DNA from: Betaproteobacteria bacterium HGW-Betaproteobacteria-3
GTDB taxonomy: Bacteria; Pseudomonadota; Gammaproteobacteria; Burkholderiales; Burkholderiaceae_C
Length of the DNA stretch: 64,000 nt
NCBI GenBank assembly: GCA_002842205.1
Contig: PHCI01000007.1
Span: 81,690 to 145,689, forward strand
Direction of reading: 5' to 3'
In this document: in pieces, positions 1-6,997 of the stretch
How the letters are laid out: every line of letters begins with the position of its first letter
Numbering within the stretch: the first letter of the stretch is position 1
Made by a program: the position numbers and the translations under genes
The notes under the pieces: model-generated
Database searches by the model: none
Seen by the model: only the letters and a program-made list of their open reading frames with translations
Told to the model about the DNA's origin: nothing

Positions 1-698
1 ACGGCCCGCACCCGCGCGAACAGATCGGCCAGCCCGTCGAACATGCCGTACACCACGAACAGGCCCACGGCCAGGAACGCCACGAGCTTGACCACCGATT
101 CGAACGCAATGGCCGCCACCATGCCTTCGTGCCGCTCGGTGCTGTCCAGGTGCCGCGACCCGAACACCATGGCAAACCCCGCCAACGCCAGCGCCACATA
201 AAAGGTGCTGTCGCGGCTCCAGTGCAGCACGCTGGCGCCACCCGTGGAGTCCGACGCGGTCAACAGTGCGTAGCCCGCCGAAACCGCCTTGAGTTGCAGC
301 GCAATGTAGGGAACGATCCCCACGACGGCGATCAGCGTCACCAGTGCGGCCAGCAGATGGCTCTTGCCATAACGGCTGCCAATGAAGTCGGCAATGGAGG
401 TGATGCGGTAGGTCTTGGCAATGCGGATCATCTTGCGCACCACCATCCACCCCAGCACCATGGCCAATGTGGGCCCCAGATAGATGGGCAGAAACCACAC
501 CCCGCCCGACGCCGCGCGGCCAATGCTGCCAAAGTAGGTCCAGGCGGTGCAGTAGACCGCCATGGACAGCGCATAGGTCCAGGGGTTGGCGATGATCGAG
601 CGCCCCTGTGCCGCGCGTGCGTCGCCGTAATACGCCACCGCAAACAGCAGCAGCAGATAGGCGAACGACGTACCAATGACGACCGCAGGTGTGACCAT
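1..698 (-). CDS. Symporter-fused sensor histidine kinase, N-terminal part (CrbS-like)
   Basis: The gene runs off the left edge, so only about 232 N-terminal residues are seen. Translation from the ATG at 698 gives a polytopic membrane protein with the stretch YCTAWTYFGSIGRAA near residues 48-62, which is characteristic of the sodium:solute symporter module found at the N terminus of a class of bacterial sensor kinases (CrbS type). Known family members pair with a response regulator to control acetate uptake and acetyl-CoA synthetase. The position just downstream of an ActP-like symporter and its DUF4212 partner fits that role. The start lies 2 bases after the stop of the small membrane gene upstream, so the two are probably co-transcribed. 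The kinase domains lie outside the window, so the kinase call is inferred from the symporter-module signature. Confidence 0.75.
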   Translation of the reverse strand, partial: MVTPAVVIGTSFAYLLLLFAVAYYGDARAAQGRSIIANPWTYALSMAVYCTAWTYFGSIGRAASGGVWFLPIYLGPTLAMVLGWMVVRKMIRIAKTYRITSIADFIGSRYGKSHLLAALVTLIAVVGIVPYIALQLKAVSAGYALLTASDSTGGASVLHWSRDSTFYVALALAGFAMVFGSRHLDSTERHEGMVAAIAFESVVKLVAFLAVGLFVVYGMFDGLADLFARVRA

Positions 699-700
699 GC

Positions 701-904
701 TCAGGCGTCCGGGGGCGACCGCTCCATGAGCCAGGCCATGACGACAATCAGCACGGCCCAAAGCAGGAACAGGGCCGCCGGAAACAGCGGAACCCCGAAA
801 AGGGTGGCGTCACGGTCCCACAATGCCAACAGCGGGAAGTTGAAGAGCAGCCAGCCCCCCGCAAACAGGGCAACCAGACGCTGCGCATTGAGGCCTTTGA
901 ACAC
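701..904 (-). CDS. Small two-helix membrane protein, unknown function
   Basis: A 67-residue protein with two hydrophobic segments (about residues 9-30 and 38-60) separated by a short charged loop (WDRDATLFG). The GTG at 904 is preferred as start because AAGGAG lies 6-7 bases upstream; in-frame codons further upstream lack such a site and code for unlikely hydrophilic sequence. It ends 2 bases before the start of the symporter-fused kinase gene. Small proteins of this build are often found next to sodium:solute symporter genes, and an accessory role in the membrane is the only guess offered. No recognised motif was seen. Confidence 0.65.
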   Translation of the reverse strand: MFKGLNAQRLVALFAGGWLLFNFPLLALWDRDATLFGVPLFPAALFLLWAVLIVVMAWLMERSPPDA

Positions 905-1023
905 CGCGGTCTCCTTGTCCGGGGCCCTGCACCCGATGCGCGGGCCCTCTGAGGTGCATTGTGCCCCGCGCACTGACCTGCGTCTTACGACTGGCGCGCA
1001 GATGACGTCAGGATTGACTCAAG

Positions 1024-1377
1024 TCATGCCTTCGGGCGGGAGATCCCGGCATGGGCATGCCGCGACAGCGCAAAGCCAAAGAAAAACTTGCACCAGATGG
1101 TGCTGCCGGCAATGGCCGTCCAGGTGCCGTAGTCCAGGTGGCCCAGCAGCACACTGACGATCACCACCACGATGATCACGCCGGCCACCAGGTTCGCCGC
1201 CATTTCAAAGGGGGCGAACTTTTCCGGCTGGGGTGGCGACACGCCGCGTTTGAGCGCGACCTCGGAAAAATCACGCCGGACCAGGATGCGCCACGCGCGG
1301 CGCAGCCAGAAAAAGGCAATTGGAAACAGTGCCAGAAACAGAATCCAGGTCAAGGCAACGTTGACATTGAAAATCAT
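1024..1377 (-). CDS. Conserved membrane protein, unknown function
   Basis: A 117-residue protein starting at the ATG at 1377 (GGGAG just upstream). It has a hydrophobic N-terminal segment (about residues 7-25, ending WLRRAWRILVRR), a polar linker, a second hydrophobic segment (about 62-80) and a shorter one (about 88-105). No enzymatic motif is seen. It lies between the ActP-like symporter gene, which ends in a hairpin terminator, and the small membrane protein and kinase genes, in the same direction. A longer reading upstream would run through the terminator hairpin and is not credible. Function unknown; a link to the acetate-sensing locus is inferred from position only. Confidence 0.6.
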   Translation of the reverse strand: MIFNVNVALTWILFLALFPIAFFWLRRAWRILVRRDFSEVALKRGVSPPQPEKFAPFEMAANLVAGVIIVVVIVSVLLGHLDYGTWTAIAGSTIWCKFFFGFALSRHAHAGISRPKA

Positions 1378-1400
1378 GCAGGACTCCCGCAATCCCAGTA

Positions 1401-1430
1401 AAAAAGCCCTGCCGACGCAGCCGGCAGGGC
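1401..1430 (-). terminator. Rho-independent terminator after the ActP-like gene
   Basis: On the minus strand GCCCTGCCG pairs with CGGCAGGGC around a 7-base loop, and TTTTTTA follows directly. It sits about 65 bases after the stop of the ActP-like symporter gene and just before the next membrane gene, so it should end or attenuate the symporter transcript. Confidence 0.8.
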
Positions 1431-1493
1431 CTCCATTGTCACGCCTGCCCGCTTTCACGGGCAGGGGGTCATTTCAGACCGTGTGGGCAACGC

Positions 1494-3302
1494 TCAATGG
1501 GCGCCGTCCACCATCTTGGAGCCGCGCGGAATCCGCACGGCTTCCACCATGGCCTGGATGTGTGCCGGCGGCTCCTTGGTGACCTTGTCCACCAGGAAGG
1601 CGACGACAAAGTTCACCATCGCGCCCACGGCACCAAAGGCTTCCGGCGTGATGCCGAAGAAGCTGTTGGCCCCGCCGATCAGGCCCAGGTATTCGGTGCC
1701 CTTGATGAAGAACAGGCCCTTGTGTGCGAACACGTAGAACAGCGTGATGAACAGGCCCGCCAGCATGCCGGCAATGGCACCTTCCTTGTTCATCTTCTTG
1801 CTGAAGATGCCCATCATGATCGCCGGGAACAGCGAGCTGGCGGCAATCCCGAAGGCCAGGGCCACCGTACCGGCCGCGAAGCCCGGTGGGTTCAGACCCA
1901 GATAGCCCGCCACCACGATGGCCACCGCCATGGAGATCTTGCCCGCCATCAGTTCGCCCTTTTCACTGATGTCGGGCTTGAAGATGCCCTTGACCAGGTC
2001 ATGCGACACCGCCGATGAGATGGCCATCAGCAGACCTGCCGCCGTGGACAGCGCCGCAGCCAAGCCGCCAGCCGCCACCAGGGCAATCACCCAGTTGGGC
2101 AGCAAGGCGATCTCGGGGTTGGCGAGCACGATGATGTCGGCGTTGACGGACAGTTCGTTGCCCTTCCAGCCGGCTTCGTCAGCCTTCTTCAGGACTTCAG
2201 CGTTCTTGGTCTTGTCGTTGTAGTACTGGATGCGGCCATCGCCGTTTTTGTCCTCGAACTTCAACAGGCCAGTCTTTTCCCAGCGTTTCATCCAGTCAGG
2301 CCGCTTTTCGTATTCAATGGCCGATTCCTTGCCGAAGGCATTGGAATCGCCCATGACGACACCCGGAGTCACGGTGCGGATCAGGTTCATCTTGGCCATC
2401 GCGGCCACGGCAGGTGCCGTGGTGTACAGAATGGCAATGAACACCAGCGCCCAGCCAGCCGACGAACGCGCGTCCTTGACCGATGGCACCGTGAAGAATC
2501 GCATGATCACGTGCGGCAGACCGGCGGTGCCGATCATCAGCGACAGGGTGTACATGAACATGTTCAAGGTGCTGCCCGGAAGTGATGTGGTGTACTTGCC
2601 AAAGCCGAGTTCGGTGACCACCTGGTCCAGCTTGGCCAGCAATGACACATCATGCCCAACCAGGTCGGACCCCAGACCCAGTTGCGGCACCGGGTTGCCC
2701 GTGAGCTGCAACGAGATGAAGACCGCCGGAATGGTGTAGGCCAGGATCAGCACGACGTACTGCGCAACCTGCGTGTACGTGATGCCTTTCATGCCACCGA
2801 ACACCGCGTAGGCAAACACGATCGCCATGCCGACGTAGATGCCCGTGGAGCTGGACACGCCAAGGAAGCGCGAGAACGCCACACCCACACCGGTCATCTG
2901 GCCGATGATGTAGGTCAGCGACGCGACCAACAGGCAAAGCACGGCCACCGTGCTGGCGCTCTTGGAATAGAAGCGGTCACCAATGAACTGCGGCACCGTG
3001 AACTTGCCAAACTTGCGCAGGTACGGTGCCAGCAACATGGCCAGCAGCACGTAGCCGCCAGTCCAGCCCATCAGGAACAGGCCGCCGCCGTAACCCATGT
3101 TGGAGATCAGGCCTGCCATCGAGATGAACGACGCTGCGCTCATCCAGTCGGCTGCCGTGGCCATCCCGTTCATCACGGGGTGCACGGCACCGCCTGCAGC
3201 GTAGAACTCACTGGTCGAGCCGGCGCGCGCCCAGACTGCGATGCCGATATAGAGCGCGAAGCTCAATCCGACAAAAATATAAATGGTGGTTTGAAGTTCC
3301 AT
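1494..3302 (-). CDS. actP: Cation/acetate symporter, ActP-like (VC_2705-type sodium:solute symporter)
   Basis: A 602-residue, roughly 13-helix sodium:solute symporter, predicted to import acetate or another short monocarboxylate in the inner membrane. Family hallmarks include EFYAAGGAVHPVMNGMATAA near residues 32-51 and the YIIGQMTGVG helix at 131-140. Unlike E. coli ActP it carries an extended hydrophilic loop (about 320-390) containing DKNGDGRIQYYND (351-363), which matches an EF-hand calcium loop; this loop is known from the VC_2705 subfamily. The gene follows a DUF4212 gene with a spacing of only 10 bases, as is usual for this subfamily, and is followed by a strong terminator. Substrate is inferred from family and from the neighbouring CrbS-like kinase. 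Confidence 0.85.
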   Translation of the reverse strand: MELQTTIYIFVGLSFALYIGIAVWARAGSTSEFYAAGGAVHPVMNGMATAADWMSAASFISMAGLISNMGYGGGLFLMGWTGGYVLLAMLLAPYLRKFGKFTVPQFIGDRFYSKSASTVAVLCLLVASLTYIIGQMTGVGVAFSRFLGVSSSTGIYVGMAIVFAYAVFGGMKGITYTQVAQYVVLILAYTIPAVFISLQLTGNPVPQLGLGSDLVGHDVSLLAKLDQVVTELGFGKYTTSLPGSTLNMFMYTLSLMIGTAGLPHVIMRFFTVPSVKDARSSAGWALVFIAILYTTAPAVAAMAKMNLIRTVTPGVVMGDSNAFGKESAIEYEKRPDWMKRWEKTGLLKFEDKNGDGRIQYYNDKTKNAEVLKKADEAGWKGNELSVNADIIVLANPEIALLPNWVIALVAAGGLAAALSTAAGLLMAISSAVSHDLVKGIFKPDISEKGELMAGKISMAVAIVVAGYLGLNPPGFAAGTVALAFGIAASSLFPAIMMGIFSKKMNKEGAIAGMLAGLFITLFYVFAHKGLFFIKGTEYLGLIGGANSFFGITPEAFGAVGAMVNFVVAFLVDKVTKEPPAHIQAMVEAVRIPRGSKMVDGAH

Positions 3303-3312
3303 GATTCAGTCC

Positions 3313-3573
3313 TCAGTCTTCATGCACGTCGAACCGACGATCAATTTCGCCCATCTTCTTGGCGTAATAGAAAATCAGCACAATGAAGATGTAGATGGAG
3401 CCCTGCTGGGCAAACCAGAAACCCAGTGGGTAGCCACCAAGCTTGATGTTGTTGAGCCAATCGGCAAACAGGATGCCAGCACCAAACGACACCAAAAACC
3501 AGATGATCATGATCTTGGTCAGCAGGCCGAGTGTGGCTTTCCAGTAGGCCTGACTGTTGTTGTCTTCCTTCAT
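3313..3573 (-). CDS. DUF4212 protein, small subunit of the symporter
   Basis: An 86-residue protein with two transmembrane segments (about 17-40 and 52-72). The arrangement KATLGLLTKIMIIWFLVSFGAGILFADWLN followed by YPLGFWFAQQGSIYIFIVLIFYYA is read here as the DUF4212/TIGR03647 signature, a family always found just before VC_2705-type symporters and regarded as their small subunit. A GAGGAG ribosome binding site lies 6 bases before the ATG at 3573. It is the first gene of the pair; the 192-base spacer upstream (3574-3765) must hold the promoter, though no clear -35/-10 pair was identified. Confidence 0.85.
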   Translation of the reverse strand: MKEDNNSQAYWKATLGLLTKIMIIWFLVSFGAGILFADWLNNIKLGGYPLGFWFAQQGSIYIFIVLIFYYAKKMGEIDRRFDVHED

Positions 3574-3726
3574 GAAGTCTCCTCTTTCTCAGGAAATGGA
3601 ATCAGCGGCTTTCGCCACTGCGCGAACACAGCCGTAGCCAAGACCACGGGATGTGGTGCGGACTGTGGCGACTATTCCTTACAGTGGACTGATGATCGGG
3701 CTCGACTTCACACAGAAAATACCCCA

Positions 3727-3742
3727 TAAGGGCAAACCCTTA
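3727..3742 (-). terminator. Possible terminator hairpin after the isomerase gene
   Basis: A 16-base palindrome, TAAGGG-CAAA-CCCTTA, lies 23 bases after the stop of the isomerase gene. On the minus strand it is followed by GGGGTATTTTC, so the U-tract is weak and delayed. It is the only hairpin between the long catabolic operon and the symporter genes. Confidence 0.35.
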
Positions 3743-3765
3743 GACCGGGTCGTCGGCGCGAGCCG

Positions 3766-4407
3766 TCAGGCTTTGCGGTGAGCACCCGAGGGCAAAGAGC
3801 CCGCCGATTGCCAGGCACGGCCACCGATCCAGTCATCGCCCTCCAGATAGGCGCGCAACAACGGCAAGGCGTCCAGACCCCAGAAAACATGGCCATCGAC
3901 CACAAAGCTTGGCACACCAAAAACGCCCGCCGCAATGGCCGCGGACGTGTGTCCCTGCAACGCGGCCTTGGCGTCATCCGCCCCGAGTCGGCGTTGGGAT
4001 GCCAGCGACTGCTCCAGCGACTGCTGGCGTTGCGGGTCAGCGGCGTCCGCCCCACCCAGCCAGACATGGCGGAACAGCGTCTCACAGACATAGCGGTTGG
4101 GCACACCCTGTGCGTCGCAGGCCACGGCCAGGCGCAGCAGGGGCAGCGGATTGAAGGGGTGCTTCAGCGGCAAATCCAGCGCAACCCCTTGCTGGCGCGC
4201 CAGCCACAGCACCTGCCGGTAGGTCCATTCACGCTTGCCGGGAATTTCGGCCGGGCCCAGTTGCCCGTGGTGCTTGAGGATGGCCGCGAACAGCACGGGC
4301 CTGTAGGTGACGCCGTAACTCAGCCCCAACAGGGCCTCGGGCAGCTTCTCGAACGCCAGGTACGCGTAGGGTGAAATGAAGTCAAGGTAGAAGTCAATGT
4401 GCTTCAC
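3766..4407 (-). CDS. 2-hydroxychromene-2-carboxylate isomerase family protein (DsbA fold)
   Basis: A 213-residue thioredoxin/DsbA-fold protein beginning with DFYLDFISPYAYLAFEKL, the N-terminal signature of the HCCA isomerase / kappa-class glutathione transferase family. The conserved FGVPSFVVDGHVFWGLD (about residues 165-181) supplies the cis-proline region. Known members isomerise 2-hydroxychromene-2-carboxylate in naphthalene breakdown, but many family members sit outside aromatic pathways and their substrate is unknown; none of the other naphthalene genes is here. The GTG start at 4407 overlaps the stop of the DUF1289 gene as GTGA, implying translational coupling. It is the last gene of the chain that begins with HMG-CoA lyase. 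Confidence 0.8.
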   Translation of the reverse strand: MKHIDFYLDFISPYAYLAFEKLPEALLGLSYGVTYRPVLFAAILKHHGQLGPAEIPGKREWTYRQVLWLARQQGVALDLPLKHPFNPLPLLRLAVACDAQGVPNRYVCETLFRHVWLGGADAADPQRQQSLEQSLASQRRLGADDAKAALQGHTSAAIAAGVFGVPSFVVDGHVFWGLDALPLLRAYLEGDDWIGGRAWQSAGSLPSGAHRKA

Positions 4408-4646
4408 GGGTTTTGCTCCGGGGCCAGGGCGTGCGCCGCACGTGCGGCAATGCTGCGCCAGATGACGCGTTTCCCGGTGTCCTCCAGTTGGCCCCAGATT
4501 GCAATTTCCTCCAGCGTCCGAAGGCAACCGGTGCACAACCCGTCGGCGGCGTTCATCTGGCAGACCGACACGCAAGGTGATGGCAAATTATGGGCCATAG
4601 CCCCCGCCATTGCTGCATTGTTTGCTATCAATTGAAGGGTATTCAT
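4404..4646 (-). CDS. DUF1289 small cysteine-rich protein
   Basis: An 80-residue protein with the DUF1289 pattern SPCVSVCQMNAADGLCTGCLRTLEEIAIW (about residues 23-51), whose four cysteines suggest metal binding. The ATG at 4646 overlaps the stop of the YbaK-like gene (ATGA), so translation probably starts there, although most DUF1289 proteins begin close to the SPC motif and the ATG giving MAHNLPSPC is an alternative. The first 17 codons correspond to a copy of dispersed element B (4592-4634), which seems to have supplied the start region. The stop overlaps the GTG of the isomerase gene. Function of the family is unknown. Confidence 0.75.
   Translation of the reverse strand: MNTLQLIANNAAMAGAMAHNLPSPCVSVCQMNAADGLCTGCLRTLEEIAIWGQLEDTGKRVIWRSIAARAAHALAPEQNP
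4592..4634 (-). repeat. Element B copy 1, inside the DUF1289 start
   Basis: On the minus strand this reads AATTGATAGCAAAC, a diverged centre, then GGCGGGGGCTATGGCC. It matches the element B consensus (AATAGCAAACTATGACC, ATTTGACGGGGGCTAA) at the two conserved ends. It encodes residues 5-18 of the DUF1289 protein, read in the opposite direction from the coding copies at 38.1 and 58.9 kb. Confidence 0.7.
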
Positions 4647-5152
4647 GCGCTGTGGGGCACTTGGGCCACATCGGCCACGGGTGCGCCGGTCAGACGCACG
4701 AGATCGTGCGGCGTCAGTTCAAAAACGCCATGCGGATGCCCGGCGGCGGCCCACACCTGGTCAAAGCGGAACAGGTCACGGTCGATCAGGGTCACGGGGC
4801 GCGAGGCATGGGCCAGCGGCGCCACCCCGCCGATCGTGAAACCGGTCTTTTCTTTCACAAAGGCCGCATCGGCGCGCCCGGTCTTGCCCACCAGCGCGTC
4901 CACCTTCTTTTCATCGACCCGGCGGTCGCCCGAGGCAATCACCAAGACGGCCGCGTCATCGGATTTGCGCCGGAAGATGATGCTCTTGGCAATCTGGCCC
5001 ACGGCCACACCCAACGCGTCAGCCGCCTGTTGTGCCGTGCGGGCCGCGTCGTCCAGCATGACCGGGCGATGCGGGTGCTGCAAGGCTTCGAGCACCGCCA
5101 CCACGCGCTGGACGCCGGGCGGCAGGGCCTGCATCTCGGTGCCACACATCAT
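4643..5152 (-). CDS. YbaK/EbsC-type aminoacyl-tRNA editing domain protein
   Basis: A 169-residue free-standing YbaK/ProX-type domain. Typical features are AKSIIFRRKSDDAAVLVIASGDRRVDEKKV in the middle, with the lysine conserved in editing enzymes, and GFTIGGVAPLAH (about residues 105-116), the GG[VI]xP loop. Family members hydrolyse mischarged aminoacyl-tRNAs such as Cys- or Ala-tRNAPro, in the cytoplasm. The exact substrate cannot be told from sequence. The start (ATG at 5152) overlaps the stop of HMG-CoA lyase as ATGA, and its own stop overlaps DUF1289, so it is translated as part of the leucine catabolic transcript, an unexpected place for a proofreading enzyme. Confidence 0.85.
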   Translation of the reverse strand: MMCGTEMQALPPGVQRVVAVLEALQHPHRPVMLDDAARTAQQAADALGVAVGQIAKSIIFRRKSDDAAVLVIASGDRRVDEKKVDALVGKTGRADAAFVKEKTGFTIGGVAPLAHASRPVTLIDRDLFRFDQVWAAAGHPHGVFELTPHDLVRLTGAPVADVAQVPHSA

Positions 5153-6057
5153 TGCACCCGCTTGTTCAAAATGGCTGTCGCGGCGCGCGAATTCGGCTTG
5201 CGCTGCAGGAAATCACTGATGTAGGCGCCGGCGTCCACCAGCTTGTCGAGGTCGATGCCCGTTTCGACGCCCATGCCATGCAGCATGTAGACCACATCTT
5301 CCGTGGCCACATTGCCCGTGGCGCCCTTGGCATAGGGGCAGCCCCCCAGGCCGGCGGACGAGGTATCGAACTGCCAGACGCCCAGTTCCATCGCGGCCAG
5401 GGTATTGGCCAGCGCCTGGCCGTAGGTGTCGTGGAAGTGGCCCGACACGTCGTCCAGCGCGTAATGCTTCAGCGTCGCCTCGATCGCCGCCTGGACTCGC
5501 CGGGGCGTTCCCACGCCAATGGTGTCGGCCACGCCCACGTGTTGTACGCCAATGCCTTTCATCAGCCCCGCCAGGTAGGCCACGCGTTCGGGGGCAATGT
5601 CGCCTTCATAAGGGCAGCCCACGGTGCAACTCATCGCGCCGCGCACATGGATGCCCGCTGCACGCGCAGCCTCGACCACCGGCGCAAACCGCTCGATGCT
5701 CTCGGCGATCGAGCAGTTGATGTTTTTCTGGCTGAAGGCTTCACTGGCTGCGCCAAACACGACGATCTCGTCGGGCCTGGAAAGAACGGCCGCCTCGAAG
5801 CCCTTGAGATTGGGCGTGAGCACCGAATAACGCACGCCCGCCTTGCGCTGGATGCCGGCCATGACCTCGGCGTTGTCGGCCATTTGCGGCACCCATTTGG
5901 GCGACACGAAACTGGTGACCTCGATGTGCAGCAGGCCGGCGTCCTGCAGACGGTGCACCAGCCCGATCTTGACCGCCGCGGGCACAGGGGCTTTTTCATT
6001 CTGCAGGCCGTCGCGCGGACCGACGTCAACAAGTTTGACTTTGACTGGAAATTTCAT
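5149..6057 (-). CDS. mvaB: Hydroxymethylglutaryl-CoA lyase
   Basis: A 302-residue TIM-barrel enzyme that cleaves HMG-CoA to acetyl-CoA and acetoacetate, the last step of leucine catabolism. Seen directly: the N-terminal VDVGPRDGLQNE (residues 11-22) that binds the metal and substrate, the metal-binding GHFHDTYGQA (about 206-215) and the active-site loop GLGGCPYAKGATGNVATED (about 237-255) with the catalytic cysteine. Length is usual for bacterial enzymes. It follows the GhrA-like gene by 8 bases and overlaps the YbaK gene by ATGA. Together with the carboxylase, hydratase and isovaleryl-CoA dehydrogenase genes in this window it completes the pathway from isovaleryl-CoA. Confidence 0.95.
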   Translation of the reverse strand: MKFPVKVKLVDVGPRDGLQNEKAPVPAAVKIGLVHRLQDAGLLHIEVTSFVSPKWVPQMADNAEVMAGIQRKAGVRYSVLTPNLKGFEAAVLSRPDEIVVFGAASEAFSQKNINCSIAESIERFAPVVEAARAAGIHVRGAMSCTVGCPYEGDIAPERVAYLAGLMKGIGVQHVGVADTIGVGTPRRVQAAIEATLKHYALDDVSGHFHDTYGQALANTLAAMELGVWQFDTSSAGLGGCPYAKGATGNVATEDVVYMLHGMGVETGIDLDKLVDAGAYISDFLQRKPNSRAATAILNKRVQ

Positions 6058-6065
6058 GGAAGGCC

Positions 6066-6995
6066 TCAGTATCCTTTTTCGCGATCCACCACCCCCGGCA
6101 CATTGTCCATCGATTCACCCTGCGCCAATGCCATGATCTTGCCGGCGATCTGCGCAATGGATTCATCGCGCAGCGTCCGGGCCGAGGTGTGCGGCGTGAT
6201 GGTAATTTTGGGGTGGCGCCAGAAAACATGCCCGGCGGGCAGGGGCTCGGTGCGAAACACATCGAGTGTGGCGCCCCCCAGATGACCGCTGTCCAGCAGG
6301 GCCACCAGGTCGTCGTCGACCAGATGCCCGCCCCGCGCGACATTGATGAGGTAGCCGCCCGGCTGCAAGCGCGCCAGCGTGTCGCGGTTGAGAATGTTCT
6401 CCGTCGCCGGTGTGAGCGGCAGCAAGTTCACCAGCACACGACACGACGATAAAAAGCGGTGGAAGCTCTCGCCCCCATGGTGGCAGACCACGCCGTCCAG
6501 CATCCGGGGTGACCGGCTCCAGCCATAGACCGGGAATTCGAACAGCCGCAGCGCCTGCGCCACGCGCTGGCCCAGCACCCCCAGCCCCATCACGCCCACC
6601 GGAAAATCCTTTCGGTTGCGGGGCCGCCGAAACGACCACTGCCCCTGCCGGATGTCGGCCTCGTAGGCATCAAATTCCCTGAAATGCCGGGTCACTGCAT
6701 AGCAGACATACTCGGCCATCTGCACCGACATGCCGGCGTCGTCCAGGCGGACGATGGCCGTCCCCGTGGGCAGCTTGAGCTTGAGCAATGCATCGACCCC
6801 GGCGCCGATGTTGAACAGGGCCTTGAGTTGCGGCTGTTCGTCCAGAAATTGCTGGGGCGGCGCCCAGACCACGGCGTAGTCGGCCGGCGCCGCGCCCGGC
6901 GCCCACGCCTCCACGGTGGCGCCGGGCAGGGCATTGCGAAAGCCCTCAAGCCACGGCGCGGGCTTGGTGTCGGTGCAGCAAAAGACAATGCGCAT
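6066..6995 (-). CDS. ghrA: 2-hydroxyacid dehydrogenase, glyoxylate/hydroxypyruvate reductase A type
   Basis: A 309-residue NAD(P)H-dependent D-2-hydroxyacid dehydrogenase that should reduce glyoxylate or hydroxypyruvate. The Rossmann motif is GVMGLGVLG (about residues 134-142); the catalytic arginine is in NVARGGHLVD, with a glutamate in FRTEPLP and a histidine in TPHTSARTL. The RRPRN stretch and the C-terminal DNVPGVVDREKGY are typical of the GhrA branch. The ATG at 6995 is chosen; a TTG at 7001 would overlap the mccA stop as TTGA and is possible. Its presence inside the leucine operon is unusual; glyoxylate handling would be a link to the glyoxylate shunt regulated by AceK elsewhere in the window (inference). 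Confidence 0.85.
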   Translation of the reverse strand: MRIVFCCTDTKPAPWLEGFRNALPGATVEAWAPGAAPADYAVVWAPPQQFLDEQPQLKALFNIGAGVDALLKLKLPTGTAIVRLDDAGMSVQMAEYVCYAVTRHFREFDAYEADIRQGQWSFRRPRNRKDFPVGVMGLGVLGQRVAQALRLFEFPVYGWSRSPRMLDGVVCHHGGESFHRFLSSCRVLVNLLPLTPATENILNRDTLARLQPGGYLINVARGGHLVDDDLVALLDSGHLGGATLDVFRTEPLPAGHVFWRHPKITITPHTSARTLRDESIAQIAGKIMALAQGESMDNVPGVVDREKGY

Positions 6996-6997
6996 CG

